A stretch of DNA of 64,000 nt. Origin: UBA6055 sp965214085 (lineage in GTDB: Bacteria > Chloroflexota > Anaerolineae > Aggregatilineales > Phototrophicaceae). The DNA lies in the NCBI GenBank assembly GCA_965214085.1, contig OZ243937.1, forward strand, positions 2,790,001 through 2,854,000, written 5' to 3'. The position numbers and the translations under genes were made by a program. The notes beneath the pieces are model-generated. The model did no database searches. It saw nothing but the letters and a program-made list of their open reading frames with translations, and was not told the DNA's origin. Position 1 is the first letter of the stretch. The number at the start of each line of letters is the position of its first letter. Shown here in pieces: positions 25,922-33,351 of this stretch.

Positions 25922-27136
25922 ATGCGTTTCTTGCTTCTGCTTTGCTTGTGCGCGCAATTGCTGGTCGCCTGCAACTTCACAGATTTGCAGACCAGCTCAG
26001 GCGATGCCATCCCGGACGCCACGCCCGTCAAAGCAAGCGCGCCGACCGCCCTTCCGGACGAGATCGTCAGCGTGGCGGACGCCGAATATCAGCTGCTGAG
26101 CAATATCTTCGAGCGCGCCAGCCCCTCAGTGGTCAACATTGAAGCAGTTCGCCTGGCCGATGACGGTTCAGCGAGCGACACCCGCCGCGGCTCCGGCTTT
26201 GTTTACGACCAACAGGGCCATATCATCACCAATGCGCACCTGGTCAATGCGGTCGACTCCATCACGGTAACGCTGCAAAGCGCGCAGGTTTATCCCGCGC
26301 AGGTTCTGGCTCTTGACAGCTTCAGCGACTTGGCGGTGCTCAAGGCAGCGGTCGCGCCCGAGCGTCTGGCGCCGCTGCGAATCGGCGAATCGGCCACGCT
26401 CAAGGTGGGCCAGCGCGGCATCGTCATCGGCAATCCATTTGGGCTGAGCAGTTCCATGACCACCGGCGTCATCAGCGGGCTGGGCCGCACTTTGCCTTCC
26501 GTCGAACTGGACGAAGGCGGCATCGCGCCGGGTTTCGACAACCCCTCCATCATTCAGATTGACGCCATCATCAACCCGGGCAATTCCGGCGGGCCCCTGC
26601 TCGATTCGCAGGGATTGGTGATCGGCATTACCACCGCCATTCGTTCCGACAACGGACTGTTTCAGGGTATCGGCTTCGCGGTGCCGGCCGACACCATGCG
26701 CCGCGTGATCCCCGACTTGATCAAGCAAGGGCGCGTCGACTACTCCTGGATGGGCATTTCGGTCATGCGCGAAGATGGGGGCTACAGCGTCGCCGGCCTT
26801 AGCGAAGCCTTGGATCTGCCGGTTGAGCGCGGCGTTCTGCTGCGCGGCGTCAGCGAGGGGTCGCCGGCTTATCGCGCTGGTCTGCGCGGCGGCGATACAA
26901 TCGTGGACCTGCGCGGAGAGCAAGTTTGCGCCGGCGGCGATCTGATCGTCGCCATCAACGGCTATCACTTACAGAACCTTGATGACCTGGTGACCTATCT
27001 GGTGCAGCAAACGCGACCTGACGACGAAGTTGAGTTGCTGGTCATACGAGACAGGCTAACCTTGGAGATACCGGTGACGCTGGCGAGCCGAGCGCTGGAA
27101 AGCGGCCGCACGCTGGATTGCCACCAGGCGCAATAA
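25922..27136 (+). CDS. HtrA/DegP-like serine protease, predicted lipoprotein with PDZ domain
   Basis: 404 residues from the ATG at 25922. The start is chosen because it gives a lipoprotein signal peptide ending in LVAC (Cys17) and because of the -10 box just upstream. The catalytic triad is His106 (TNAHLVN), Asp136 (FSDLAVLK) and Ser222 (NPGNSGGPLL). A PDZ domain occupies about 285-390. It is anchored to the outer face of the membrane, where HtrA enzymes degrade misfolded envelope proteins. The next gene starts 11 bases downstream, so the two probably form an operon. Confidence 0.93.
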   Translation: MRFLLLLCLCAQLLVACNFTDLQTSSGDAIPDATPVKASAPTALPDEIVSVADAEYQLLSNIFERASPSVVNIEAVRLADDGSASDTRRGSGFVYDQQGHIITNAHLVNAVDSITVTLQSAQVYPAQVLALDSFSDLAVLKAAVAPERLAPLRIGESATLKVGQRGIVIGNPFGLSSSMTTGVISGLGRTLPSVELDEGGIAPGFDNPSIIQIDAIINPGNSGGPLLDSQGLVIGITTAIRSDNGLFQGIGFAVPADTMRRVIPDLIKQGRVDYSWMGISVMREDGGYSVAGLSEALDLPVERGVLLRGVSEGSPAYRAGLRGGDTIVDLRGEQVCAGGDLIVAINGYHLQNLDDLVTYLVQQTRPDDEVELLVIRDRLTLEIPVTLASRALESGRTLDCHQAQ

Positions 27137-27147
27137 GGGGGAGCGAA

Positions 27148-27705
27148 TTGGATCACGTCAAGCTGGAAAACGAGACAGTGCTAATGCGCCCGCTGGAAGC
27201 GCGTGATAGCAGCGCCATCCAGGACTTGGCATCCGCCCCGGAAATCGCGGCTAATACTTTTGTGCCGCATCCCTATCCGCCGGCAGCCGCCAGCGAATTC
27301 ATCCAGAAGGGGCAAGATAGCTGGCGCAGCGGTGAGGCCTATGTCTTCGGCATCATCGATAAGTCTTCGCAACGCTTCGCCGGCTGCATGGGCATTCATC
27401 CCGCGCCCGAGCATAATCGCGCGGAAGCCGGCTACTGGATCGGTCTGCCATTTTGGGGGCGTGGCCTGGCGACCGCGGCCTTGCGCTTGCTGCTTCAATT
27501 CGGCTTTGAATCGCTCAAACTCAACCGCGTTGAAGCGGGCCACTTTGACTACAATCCGGCTTCGGGCCGTGTCATGCAAAAGGCGGGCATGCGCTGCGAA
27601 AGCCTGCGGCGTCAATACGTGATGCATCGCGATGAATACAAAGATATCGTCTGGTACGCCATTTTACGCGAGGATTACCAGGCGCTCCCCGCATCGAAAA
27701 GATAA
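27148..27705 (+). CDS. GNAT family N-acetyltransferase (RimJ/RimL-like)
   Basis: 185 residues from TTG at 27148, preceded by AAGGGGGAG; the frame is open to 27118 but overlaps the HtrA-like gene. The RimL-like pattern LRPLEARD...(N-terminal), YWIGLPFWGRGLATAALRLLL (acetyl-CoA-binding loop) and the Asn of the FDYNPASGRVMQKAGM motif are all present. It acetylates an amine on a protein or small molecule; target unknown. Confidence 0.85.
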   Translation: MDHVKLENETVLMRPLEARDSSAIQDLASAPEIAANTFVPHPYPPAAASEFIQKGQDSWRSGEAYVFGIIDKSSQRFAGCMGIHPAPEHNRAEAGYWIGLPFWGRGLATAALRLLLQFGFESLKLNRVEAGHFDYNPASGRVMQKAGMRCESLRRQYVMHRDEYKDIVWYAILREDYQALPASKR

Positions 27706-27735
27706 GAGACCGCAGAGGATTAGTCTGCGGTCTCT
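27705..27735 (-). terminator. Strong hairpin, probable terminator of the small RNA
   Basis: A perfect 12-bp inverted repeat, AGAGACCGCAGA / TCTGCGGTCTCT, with a 7-base loop. On the minus strand it is followed by TATCTTTT; on the plus strand there is no T-run. It may also block read-through from the GNAT gene, which ends at 27705. Confidence 0.75.
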
Positions 27736-27822
27736 CGACTGTCAAATTCACAGTCTTGCGGTTTTCGGGTTCACCCTCTAACGAGATCCACGTCAGTGGA
27801 GTGAACTAGAGGTGTGAATCGG

Positions 27823-27852
27823 TCAGAGGGTAGCCCCCTTAGAACCTATCAT
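27823..27852 (-). CDS. Nine-residue ORF inside the small RNA
   Basis: ATG with a perfect SD eight bases upstream encodes MIGSKGATL and then TGA. The TGA overlaps the beginning of the large hairpin, so translation would affect the RNA fold. Whether it is translated or the SD has a regulatory use cannot be seen. Confidence 0.4.
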   Translation of the reverse strand: MIGSKGATL

Positions 27853-27891
27853 GATTTTAATCACCTCCCTTACTCTTCCGACGATGGGCAC

Positions 27892-27920
27892 AGGATAACA
27901 TAGACAGCAGCTTTTTGCAA
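27892..27920 (-). promoter_or_regulatory. Promoter of the small RNA
   Basis: Minus-strand TTGCAA (27915-27920), a 17-base spacer and TATCCT (27892-27897). Predicted start near 27885. Confidence 0.5.
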
Positions 27921-28066
27921 ACTCTCGCCGCCCCCGAGATCAGTAAGTACCAAAGAGGTCGGATGCTTACCGAGTTTCGCACAGGGTAATTCACCACAGC
28001 CGCTCGCAAGTTACGACATGGCGCACACAAAATTACGAATCCGCAACGCAAAAGATTCACAATAAA

Positions 28067-28158
28067 GTCGAAATGTAGGGGCGAGCCATTGGCTCGCCCG
28101 TCGATGACATGGCAAACACTTTCGGGCGACATGATATGTCGCCACTACAGATTTCGAC
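28067..28158. repeat. GTAGGGGCGA repeat with terminal inverted repeats
   Basis: Starts GTCGAAATGTAG and ends CTACAGATTTCGAC, which are inverted copies apart from two bases. The interior contains GGGCGAGCC/GGCTCGCCC and GGGCGACAT/ATGTCGCC palindromes. The 676-base gap also holds the small RNA and, at about 28195-28225, a fragment of family A (ACACAGAGGGCACAGA). The ORF 27857-28132 on the minus strand is not credible. Confidence 0.65.
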
Positions 28159-28340
28159 ATGATTGCAGATGGAAATTAGCGTGTTCATCAAAAAAGAGAC
28201 ACAGAGGGCACAGAAAATTCTCTGCAATATCGGGCTGATTCCGCATCGTCAGCATTCTACGCTCCGCCGCCCATTTCACCAAACTTGTCAGCACCCTCTG
28301 CCAGCGACAAAGGCCGCTGACCGGGTCGCCGGTCTACTTA

Positions 28341-28349
28341 TGCTATAAT
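28341..28349 (+). promoter_or_regulatory. Extended -10 promoter (TGCTATAAT)
   Basis: Perfect extended -10 about 30 bases before the exonuclease start. The same TGCTATAAT occurs before asnS. Confidence 0.6.
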
Positions 28350-28381
28350 CGATTGCTGTTAAGGAATGGGACACAGTTGCA

Positions 28382-28960
28382 TTGACCAGGCATCACCATC
28401 CGGCGCACCGCCGGCAAGCGATTCAGTGGGCGCAGGCATTGACCAAGCGTCCATACTTCGTGCTGGATACCGAAACCACCGGCTTGAGCGCGACCGACGA
28501 AATTGTGCAAATCGGCATTGTCGACAGCGACGGCTCGACGGTCCTGAATCAGCTCATCAAGCCGACGATTCCCATCCCCTCCGGGGCCTCGGCGATTCAC
28601 GGTTTCTACGACCGGCATGTGGCGGACGCGCCCAGTTTCAAACAAGTCTACATTCGCTTGTCAACGCTGCTGGCGGGCCAAGTGGTGGTGGCCTACAACA
28701 TGGACTTCGACTGGCGTATGCTGCAGCAGACCGCCGCGCGCTACCGTCTGCCGGACCTGCGCACGGGCAAGCGTGACTGCGCCATGAAACAGTATGCCCG
28801 TTTCAAAGGCGCGCGCCGCGCCAAAGGACGTAACTACACCTGGCATAAGCTGGGCAATGCGCTGCGACAAGAGGGCCTGCTGGTGGCGAAAGCCCATGAC
28901 GCGCTCGACGATGCCAGGATGACGCTTGCGCTGATCAACAAGATGGCGGAAAGCGGCTAG
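28382..28960 (+). CDS. DEDDh-type 3'-5' exonuclease (DnaQ-like)
   Basis: A 192-residue protein with the ExoI, II and III motifs: DTETTG near residue 29, AYNMDFDWRML near 105, and HDALDDARMTL near 170. The His before the last Asp defines the DEDDh class, shared with the DNA polymerase III epsilon subunit and RNase T. It removes nucleotides from 3' ends. TTG at 28382 is used as start; TTG at 28439 is possible. Confidence 0.87.
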   Translation: MTRHHHPAHRRQAIQWAQALTKRPYFVLDTETTGLSATDEIVQIGIVDSDGSTVLNQLIKPTIPIPSGASAIHGFYDRHVADAPSFKQVYIRLSTLLAGQVVVAYNMDFDWRMLQQTAARYRLPDLRTGKRDCAMKQYARFKGARRAKGRNYTWHKLGNALRQEGLLVAKAHDALDDARMTLALINKMAESG

Positions 28961-29217
28961 CCCAATACCGTCCGGGCTTCCCCACACCATACTCCCCAAT
29001 CCCCATCGCTTAACCGCATACGCTGGAAATTAGTGGCTCAAACGATTGTGCGATAAGTAAAATCGTACTTTAATGTGTTTGGTTAGAGACGACCAACCAT
29101 GAGCGGATTCGATTGTATTGGCGGTCGCCCCCAGAGGTGAATCCGGAATCATTTTCCAAGCGCAATTTCATGACATTCCGCGTTTGAATCCGCCGGACTT
29201 GAGGATAGGAACAAGCC

Positions 29218-31125
29218 GTGAAAACACCAAGTTCTACCATTGTTAAGACTATCTGCTTAAGCCTGATACTGCTGCTGGTTCCAGTTGGGCAGGCTTTGGC
29301 GGCCGACATCTATGTTGATGAGGACTGCAGCTTGCAAAACGCCCTGCGCTCTGCCAACGAAGAAGCGATGGTCGCGCCGCTGGACAACTGCGAAACTGGC
29401 ATCGCCGCTGACGGCATTACACAAATTGATGAGTACGGCGCCGACCTTCCGCCGGGTTCGGACAAGATCACGATTCGGGTCAATGGCGCGGCTGAGGGCG
29501 TCATCAAGCTGGATGGCGCGCTGTCTGTCACGTCACACATCATAATTGACGGCAGGGGCTACGTCATCGAAGGCGACGGCAACCAAATCTTTGAGGTGAC
29601 GGCTGGCTCACTGACCTTATCAGGTCTAACATTGAACGGGGGCTGGTCGGATGACAACGGCGGGGCTATCACCGTTGACGGCGCCTCGGTCAAACTAGTC
29701 CACAGCGCCGTGAGCGGCAGCGGCGCGCGCGAATTGGGCGGCGCCATCTATGCCGTTAATAGCGACCTGACCATAATCGAAAGCGCCATCACCGGCAACG
29801 CGACCGGCGTTTTGACCAAGCCGGCAGCATCGGCGCAAAACGCAGCCGTTGACGAAGACGCCGTGGCCTCCTCTGAAGAGCCGATCGCCTGGGACACCTC
29901 GGGCGGCGGCATCTACTTCAACGGCGCGGACAACAGCTTGACCATCGACCGGAGCGGCCTTGACGCCAACTTATCACTGAACCATGGCGGGGGGCTGTAT
30001 ATCGCCGCTGGCAGCGCCACAATCACCAATTCGACCTTCAGCGGAAACATGGCGGACGGCGAAGGCGGCGCGCTCTACAATGAGGGTGACAGCGAATTGA
30101 CGCATGTGACAGTCGTCTTCAACTCTGCCGCAAACATCGGCGGCATTGTCGATCAGGCGTCAATGCAGCTGCGCAACAGCATCGTGGCTGATAACACCGG
30201 CGGGGACTGTAGCGGTACGCTGAATGCGCTTATCGGCAATTTGATCCGCGATCACTCTTGCAGTCACGACGGGTTGAGCGGCGATCCCATGCTGCTGCTG
30301 CTGGGCGGCAGGCCCGCCTACTACCAGCCGCAGGATGGCAGCCCGGCCATTGACGCGGCATCAGCCAGCCATTGTCTGGCGCATGACCAGCGAGGCATCA
30401 GCCGCGACGGCGCGACTTGTGACATTGGCGCCGCGGAGCACGAGCACGGCGTTTTCAGCTTCCAGATCCAGAGCGCGATGGCTGTGCTGGAGCCGGATGG
30501 CGGTGGCGGCAGCCAGGAAGAAGAGGCTGACGAAGCGACAGAGGTCCCGCCGACCCAGATACCGTCGAACTGCTCGGAATTGCCGGGGCATATCAGGATA
30601 ACCGGTTATAACAATGGCAGCAACGTCAACTGTAATCATCTGGATTATAGCGGCTTGGGCAACCAAGTCCTGGTTAACGGCGGCGCGCTGCATGCGGTCG
30701 ATATCTTTGGCTGGGTAGCCAGTCCGATATCCGCCTGCTTCCAACATCACTCCGGCGCGATCGTCTTGCTGGACACCGCCAAAATTCCGCGCGAGATTGT
30801 GCCCCTGCGCACCAGCACCGAGTTTGACTGGAAGTGCGCGCAAGTCGACCGCATCGGAATTGTCGTGCTCATGCCGCCAGAGTTCTTCACCTCTGGCGCT
30901 ATCCCTGAACCGATTTGGGATCTCGCCGACTGCGCGGTCACCACCGTCGACATTATGAATCTGCGTGCTCAGCCGCGGGCCTACAGCCAAATCGTAGCCA
31001 ATGTGCTCAACGATGTTACATTAGCTGCCGAGGCGCGCGCGAACCGATTCTACCGCGTCAATTACTACGGGATCGTCGGCTGGCTCAGCATGGATTATCT
31101 CACGTTTACGGGCGCCTGCGTCTAG
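29218..31125 (+). CDS. Secreted right-handed beta-helix protein with C-terminal Cys module and SH3b domain
   Basis: 635 residues from GTG at 29218. It has a signal peptide (to about residue 29, ending ALAAD). Residues 30-410 are parallel beta-helix/choice-of-anchor type, with repeated GGAIY, GGGIYF and GGGLYI turns; an acidic, Pro/Thr-rich linker covers about 420-450. From about 452 there is a distinct module starting CSELPGHIRITGY, with AVDIFGWV, a CF...GAIVLLDTA...PRE stretch and CAQVDRIGIVVL. A small SH3b domain (575-635) ends the protein. The module and SH3b recur in the 60092 protein. Probably surface-exposed; binding partner unknown. Confidence 0.75.
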   Translation: MKTPSSTIVKTICLSLILLLVPVGQALAADIYVDEDCSLQNALRSANEEAMVAPLDNCETGIAADGITQIDEYGADLPPGSDKITIRVNGAAEGVIKLDGALSVTSHIIIDGRGYVIEGDGNQIFEVTAGSLTLSGLTLNGGWSDDNGGAITVDGASVKLVHSAVSGSGARELGGAIYAVNSDLTIIESAITGNATGVLTKPAASAQNAAVDEDAVASSEEPIAWDTSGGGIYFNGADNSLTIDRSGLDANLSLNHGGGLYIAAGSATITNSTFSGNMADGEGGALYNEGDSELTHVTVVFNSAANIGGIVDQASMQLRNSIVADNTGGDCSGTLNALIGNLIRDHSCSHDGLSGDPMLLLLGGRPAYYQPQDGSPAIDAASASHCLAHDQRGISRDGATCDIGAAEHEHGVFSFQIQSAMAVLEPDGGGGSQEEEADEATEVPPTQIPSNCSELPGHIRITGYNNGSNVNCNHLDYSGLGNQVLVNGGALHAVDIFGWVASPISACFQHHSGAIVLLDTAKIPREIVPLRTSTEFDWKCAQVDRIGIVVLMPPEFFTSGAIPEPIWDLADCAVTTVDIMNLRAQPRAYSQIVANVLNDVTLAAEARANRFYRVNYYGIVGWLSMDYLTFTGACV

Positions 31126-31263
31126 CGCCGACGTCCAGCCGCCAAAGCGCCCTTCGCCTAATCGCGCTTAGGAGAGGACTGGTTTTCTACCCCATCCCCG
31201 GCCTGCTCTCGCCATCTCTAGCGCACGCAGGCACAGCGCATCTGGCGAGCATCCCAAATCATT

Positions 31264-31336
31264 GCTGAGGACAGGACAGTTTTGAAAATCGCGGGAGTCG
31301 TCACAACGGGTCAGCCAATGGCTGACCCCTACAGGC
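31264..31336. repeat. 73-bp inverted repeat, left copy
   Basis: Base-for-base reverse complement of 32982-33054. Includes GGGTCAGCCAATGGCTGACCC, a perfect palindrome. The surrounding 31150-31440 region holds further degenerate repeat sequence and no gene. Confidence 0.9.
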
Positions 31337-31390
31337 GCATTAGCGTGCCAAATGCGCCTGTTTTGCGGCAATACCTTGCCCGACTTGAAC

Positions 31391-31437
31391 CTGTCCTGTC
31401 CTCAGCTGATGCTTCGGGAGGAGGCTGGGGGGTGGGA
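31391..31437. repeat. Partial copy of the inverted-repeat element
   Basis: CTGTCCTGTCCTCAGCTGA plus a G-rich tail, matching the right flank of the 32982-33054 copy with divergence. Confidence 0.55.
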
Positions 31438-31490
31438 TAGACCTATTCGGGCGCGCCATGCCACACCTATTCCGCCACGCCGCGTCCAAC

Positions 31491-31496
31491 TATAAT
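31491..31496 (+). promoter_or_regulatory. -10 box (TATAAT) of the SDR gene
   Basis: Perfect TATAAT 36 bases before the ATG; -35 unclear. Confidence 0.45.
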
Positions 31497-31531
31497 CCCG
31501 CTGCGAATCAGCTATACGCGAGGACAAATCC

Positions 31532-32290
31532 ATGCGCTTTGATGACAAGGTGGTACTGGTCACCGGCGGGTCGCGCGGGATAGGCCGCGAGATAGCCCGG
31601 GCCTTCGCGGCGCGTGACGCCAAAGTCGCCCTGCATTACCACAGCAATCTGGCCGCCGCCCAAGACACGCTGGCGCTGCTGGAAGGCGACGGGCACATGC
31701 TTGCGCAGGCGGACATCGGCGACCCGGCCGCGGTCAAAGGCATGGTGGATGCTGTGGTGGCACGCATGGGGCGGCTGGACATTTTGGTCAATAATGCCGG
31801 CATCTACGAGGAACGGCCGCTGACGGAAACCAGCTACGACGACTGGGTTGACTACTTCCAGCGTATCGCGCGCGTCAACCTCTACGGGCCCGCCAACACC
31901 ATCTACTGCGCGGCGCAGGCGATGATGCGACAGGGCGGCGGGCGCATCGTCAACATATCATCGCGCGGCGCTTTTCGCGGCGAGCCAACCGCCCCGGCCT
32001 ACGGGGCCAGCAAGGCGGGCTTGAACAGCTTGGGGCAGTCGCTGGCAAAACTGCTGGCGCCATACAATATCTTCATCGGCACCGTAGCGCCGGGCTTCGT
32101 CGAGACTGATATGGCGGCCGAGCGCCTGGCGCTGCCGGACGGCGACGACATCCGCCGGCAGTCGCCGCTGCAGCGCGTGGCCAAGCCGGAAGAAGTGGCG
32201 CATGTGGCGCTTTTCCTGGCGTCGGAGGGCGCGGAATTCACCACCGGGACCATCGTCGATGTCAATGGCGCCTCTTATCTGCGCAGTTAA
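31532..32290 (+). CDS. Short-chain dehydrogenase/reductase (3-oxoacyl-ACP reductase-like)
   Basis: A 252-residue classical SDR: TGGSRGIG cofactor loop, VNNAGIYE, catalytic Ser in NISSRG, YGASK for YxxxK, and PGFVETDMA. GAGGA precedes the ATG. It is followed after 21 bases by a GNAT gene; the pair is bracketed by the 73-bp inverted repeat. NAD(P)-dependent reduction or oxidation; substrate unknown. Confidence 0.88.
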   Translation: MRFDDKVVLVTGGSRGIGREIARAFAARDAKVALHYHSNLAAAQDTLALLEGDGHMLAQADIGDPAAVKGMVDAVVARMGRLDILVNNAGIYEERPLTETSYDDWVDYFQRIARVNLYGPANTIYCAAQAMMRQGGGRIVNISSRGAFRGEPTAPAYGASKAGLNSLGQSLAKLLAPYNIFIGTVAPGFVETDMAAERLALPDGDDIRRQSPLQRVAKPEEVAHVALFLASEGAEFTTGTIVDVNGASYLRS

Positions 32291-32311
32291 ATCGCGCCGG
32301 ACGCTGAGGAA

Positions 32312-32872
32312 ATGAAACTCGAAACGCTTGAGACGGAGCGCTTGCGCATTCGTCAGTTTAATCATGACGACCTTGAGTGCTGCATTCAGTTCCGGCGCGA
32401 GGTTTTTGGCGTCGAAGAAGCGCCAGCCGCCGCGCAAAACTGGCTCAACTGGACCATCGACAGTTATCGCGAACTAGCCGGTTTGGGGCAGCCGCCCTAC
32501 GCCGACTACGCGCTTGAGCTGCGCGGAGATGGCAGCTTCGTCGGCTCGGTAGGCATCGTGCCAACAGTAGTGCCCTGGGGCGCGCTCCATGGCGACGCAT
32601 CAGACGCGCTGCTCACTCCCGAGATCGGCATGTTCTGGGGCATCTTGCCGGCCTGGCGTCGGCGAGGCTACGCGGGTGAAGCCGCCGGCGCGCTGCTGTG
32701 CTACTTGTTTGCTGAGCTGAAGGCGCGGCAGGTGGTGGCGACCACCGAGCATAACAATATCGCCTCGCGGCGCACGATGGCAAAACTGGGCATGGAGCTG
32801 CTGGCCAACGCCAGCGGGCAGCCGCGCTGGTGTCAAGTCGTCGGCCTCAGCGTTAATCCAAGCGTCAGGTGA
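32312..32872 (+). CDS. GNAT family N-acetyltransferase (RimJ/RimL-like)
   Basis: A 186-residue protein. RimJ-like beginning LETERLRIRQF, acetyl-CoA loop WRRRGYAGEAAGALL, and HNNIASRRTMAKLGM near the C-terminus. The second such enzyme of this window (other at 27148), but the two differ throughout. Probably co-transcribed with the SDR. Confidence 0.85.
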   Translation: MKLETLETERLRIRQFNHDDLECCIQFRREVFGVEEAPAAAQNWLNWTIDSYRELAGLGQPPYADYALELRGDGSFVGSVGIVPTVVPWGALHGDASDALLTPEIGMFWGILPAWRRRGYAGEAAGALLCYLFAELKARQVVATTEHNNIASRRTMAKLGMELLANASGQPRWCQVVGLSVNPSVR

Positions 32873-32899
32873 ACTGCCGTTTTCTCAGGGTAATCGCCG

Positions 32900-32966
32900 C
32901 GATCAGGTCGCCCGAAAGTGTCAATCATGTCATTGACGGGCGATCCAATGGCTCGCCCCTACATCT
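32900..32966. repeat. GTAGGGGCGA repeat, inverted copy
   Basis: Read on the minus strand it matches the interior of 28067-28158: TGTAGGGGCGAGCCATTGG, GCCCGTCAATGACATG and CACTTTCGGGCGAC. One palindrome arm is mutated (GGATCG for GGCTCG). Confidence 0.65.
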
Positions 32967-32981
32967 TCTATCATAAAATGA

Positions 32982-33054
32982 GCCTGTAGGGGTCAGCCAT
33001 TGGCTGACCCGTTGTGACGACTCCCGCGATTTTCAAAACTGTCCTGTCCTCAGC
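32982..33054. repeat. 73-bp inverted repeat, right copy
   Basis: Perfect reverse complement of 31264-31336, 1,645 bases away, with the SDR and GNAT genes between. The remainder of the 479-base gap (to 33351) holds a G-rich tail and a TATAAT box. Confidence 0.9.
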
Positions 33055-33254
33055 TGACTCGTCGGGGAGGGGGCCGGGGGATGGGGTTAATTTCCGGCGA
33101 ATTCATCCCTTATACCAATCAAGCCTTACAGATCGTCAATTTGTGTTCTCGTTACTTTGTATAAGCCATGTCGTGACTTGAATGCGGCTGCGTTGAATTT
33201 CCATGTGTGCTGTTCGCCCGTCGCTTCGAAGGTGAAACCTGCCGCGTGATACGT

Positions 33255-33260
33255 TATAAT
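33255..33260 (+). promoter_or_regulatory. -10 box (TATAAT) of the 5'-nucleotidase gene
   Basis: Perfect TATAAT 92 bases before the ATG, leaving a leader of about 85 nt. Confidence 0.45.
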
Positions 33261-33351
33261 CAGGTGACACTAGGCGGGTTGCAATGCCGCAACGGCGGAG
33301 CGACCGCTTCAAACGACTGCTATATTGGAAAACCAACCAAGGGAGAATCTC

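Larger units (their letters stand above)
27700..27886 (-). ncRNA. Putative structured small RNA with short leader-like ORF
   Basis: A minus-strand transcription unit inferred wholly from sequence. A promoter (27892-27920) lies upstream and a strong terminator hairpin (27705-27735) ends it, giving about 180-190 nt. Between them are: a perfect Shine-Dalgarno GGAGGTGA (27861-27868), a 9-codon ORF (27852-27823), a long hairpin (27770-27774 with 27814-27818 and 27775-27780 with 27807-27812, one bulged base) capped by an inner stem 27787-27791/27796-27800, and a hairpin 27737-27742/27750-27755. There is no downstream gene on that strand, so it is unlikely to be an ordinary leader. It does not look like 6S, SRP, tmRNA or RNase P RNA. 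Identity unknown. Confidence 0.55.

Noticed and set aside
27857..28132. 91-codon minus-strand ORF
   Set aside because: It runs through the repeat element and into the ribosome site of the small RNA; no coding signal.
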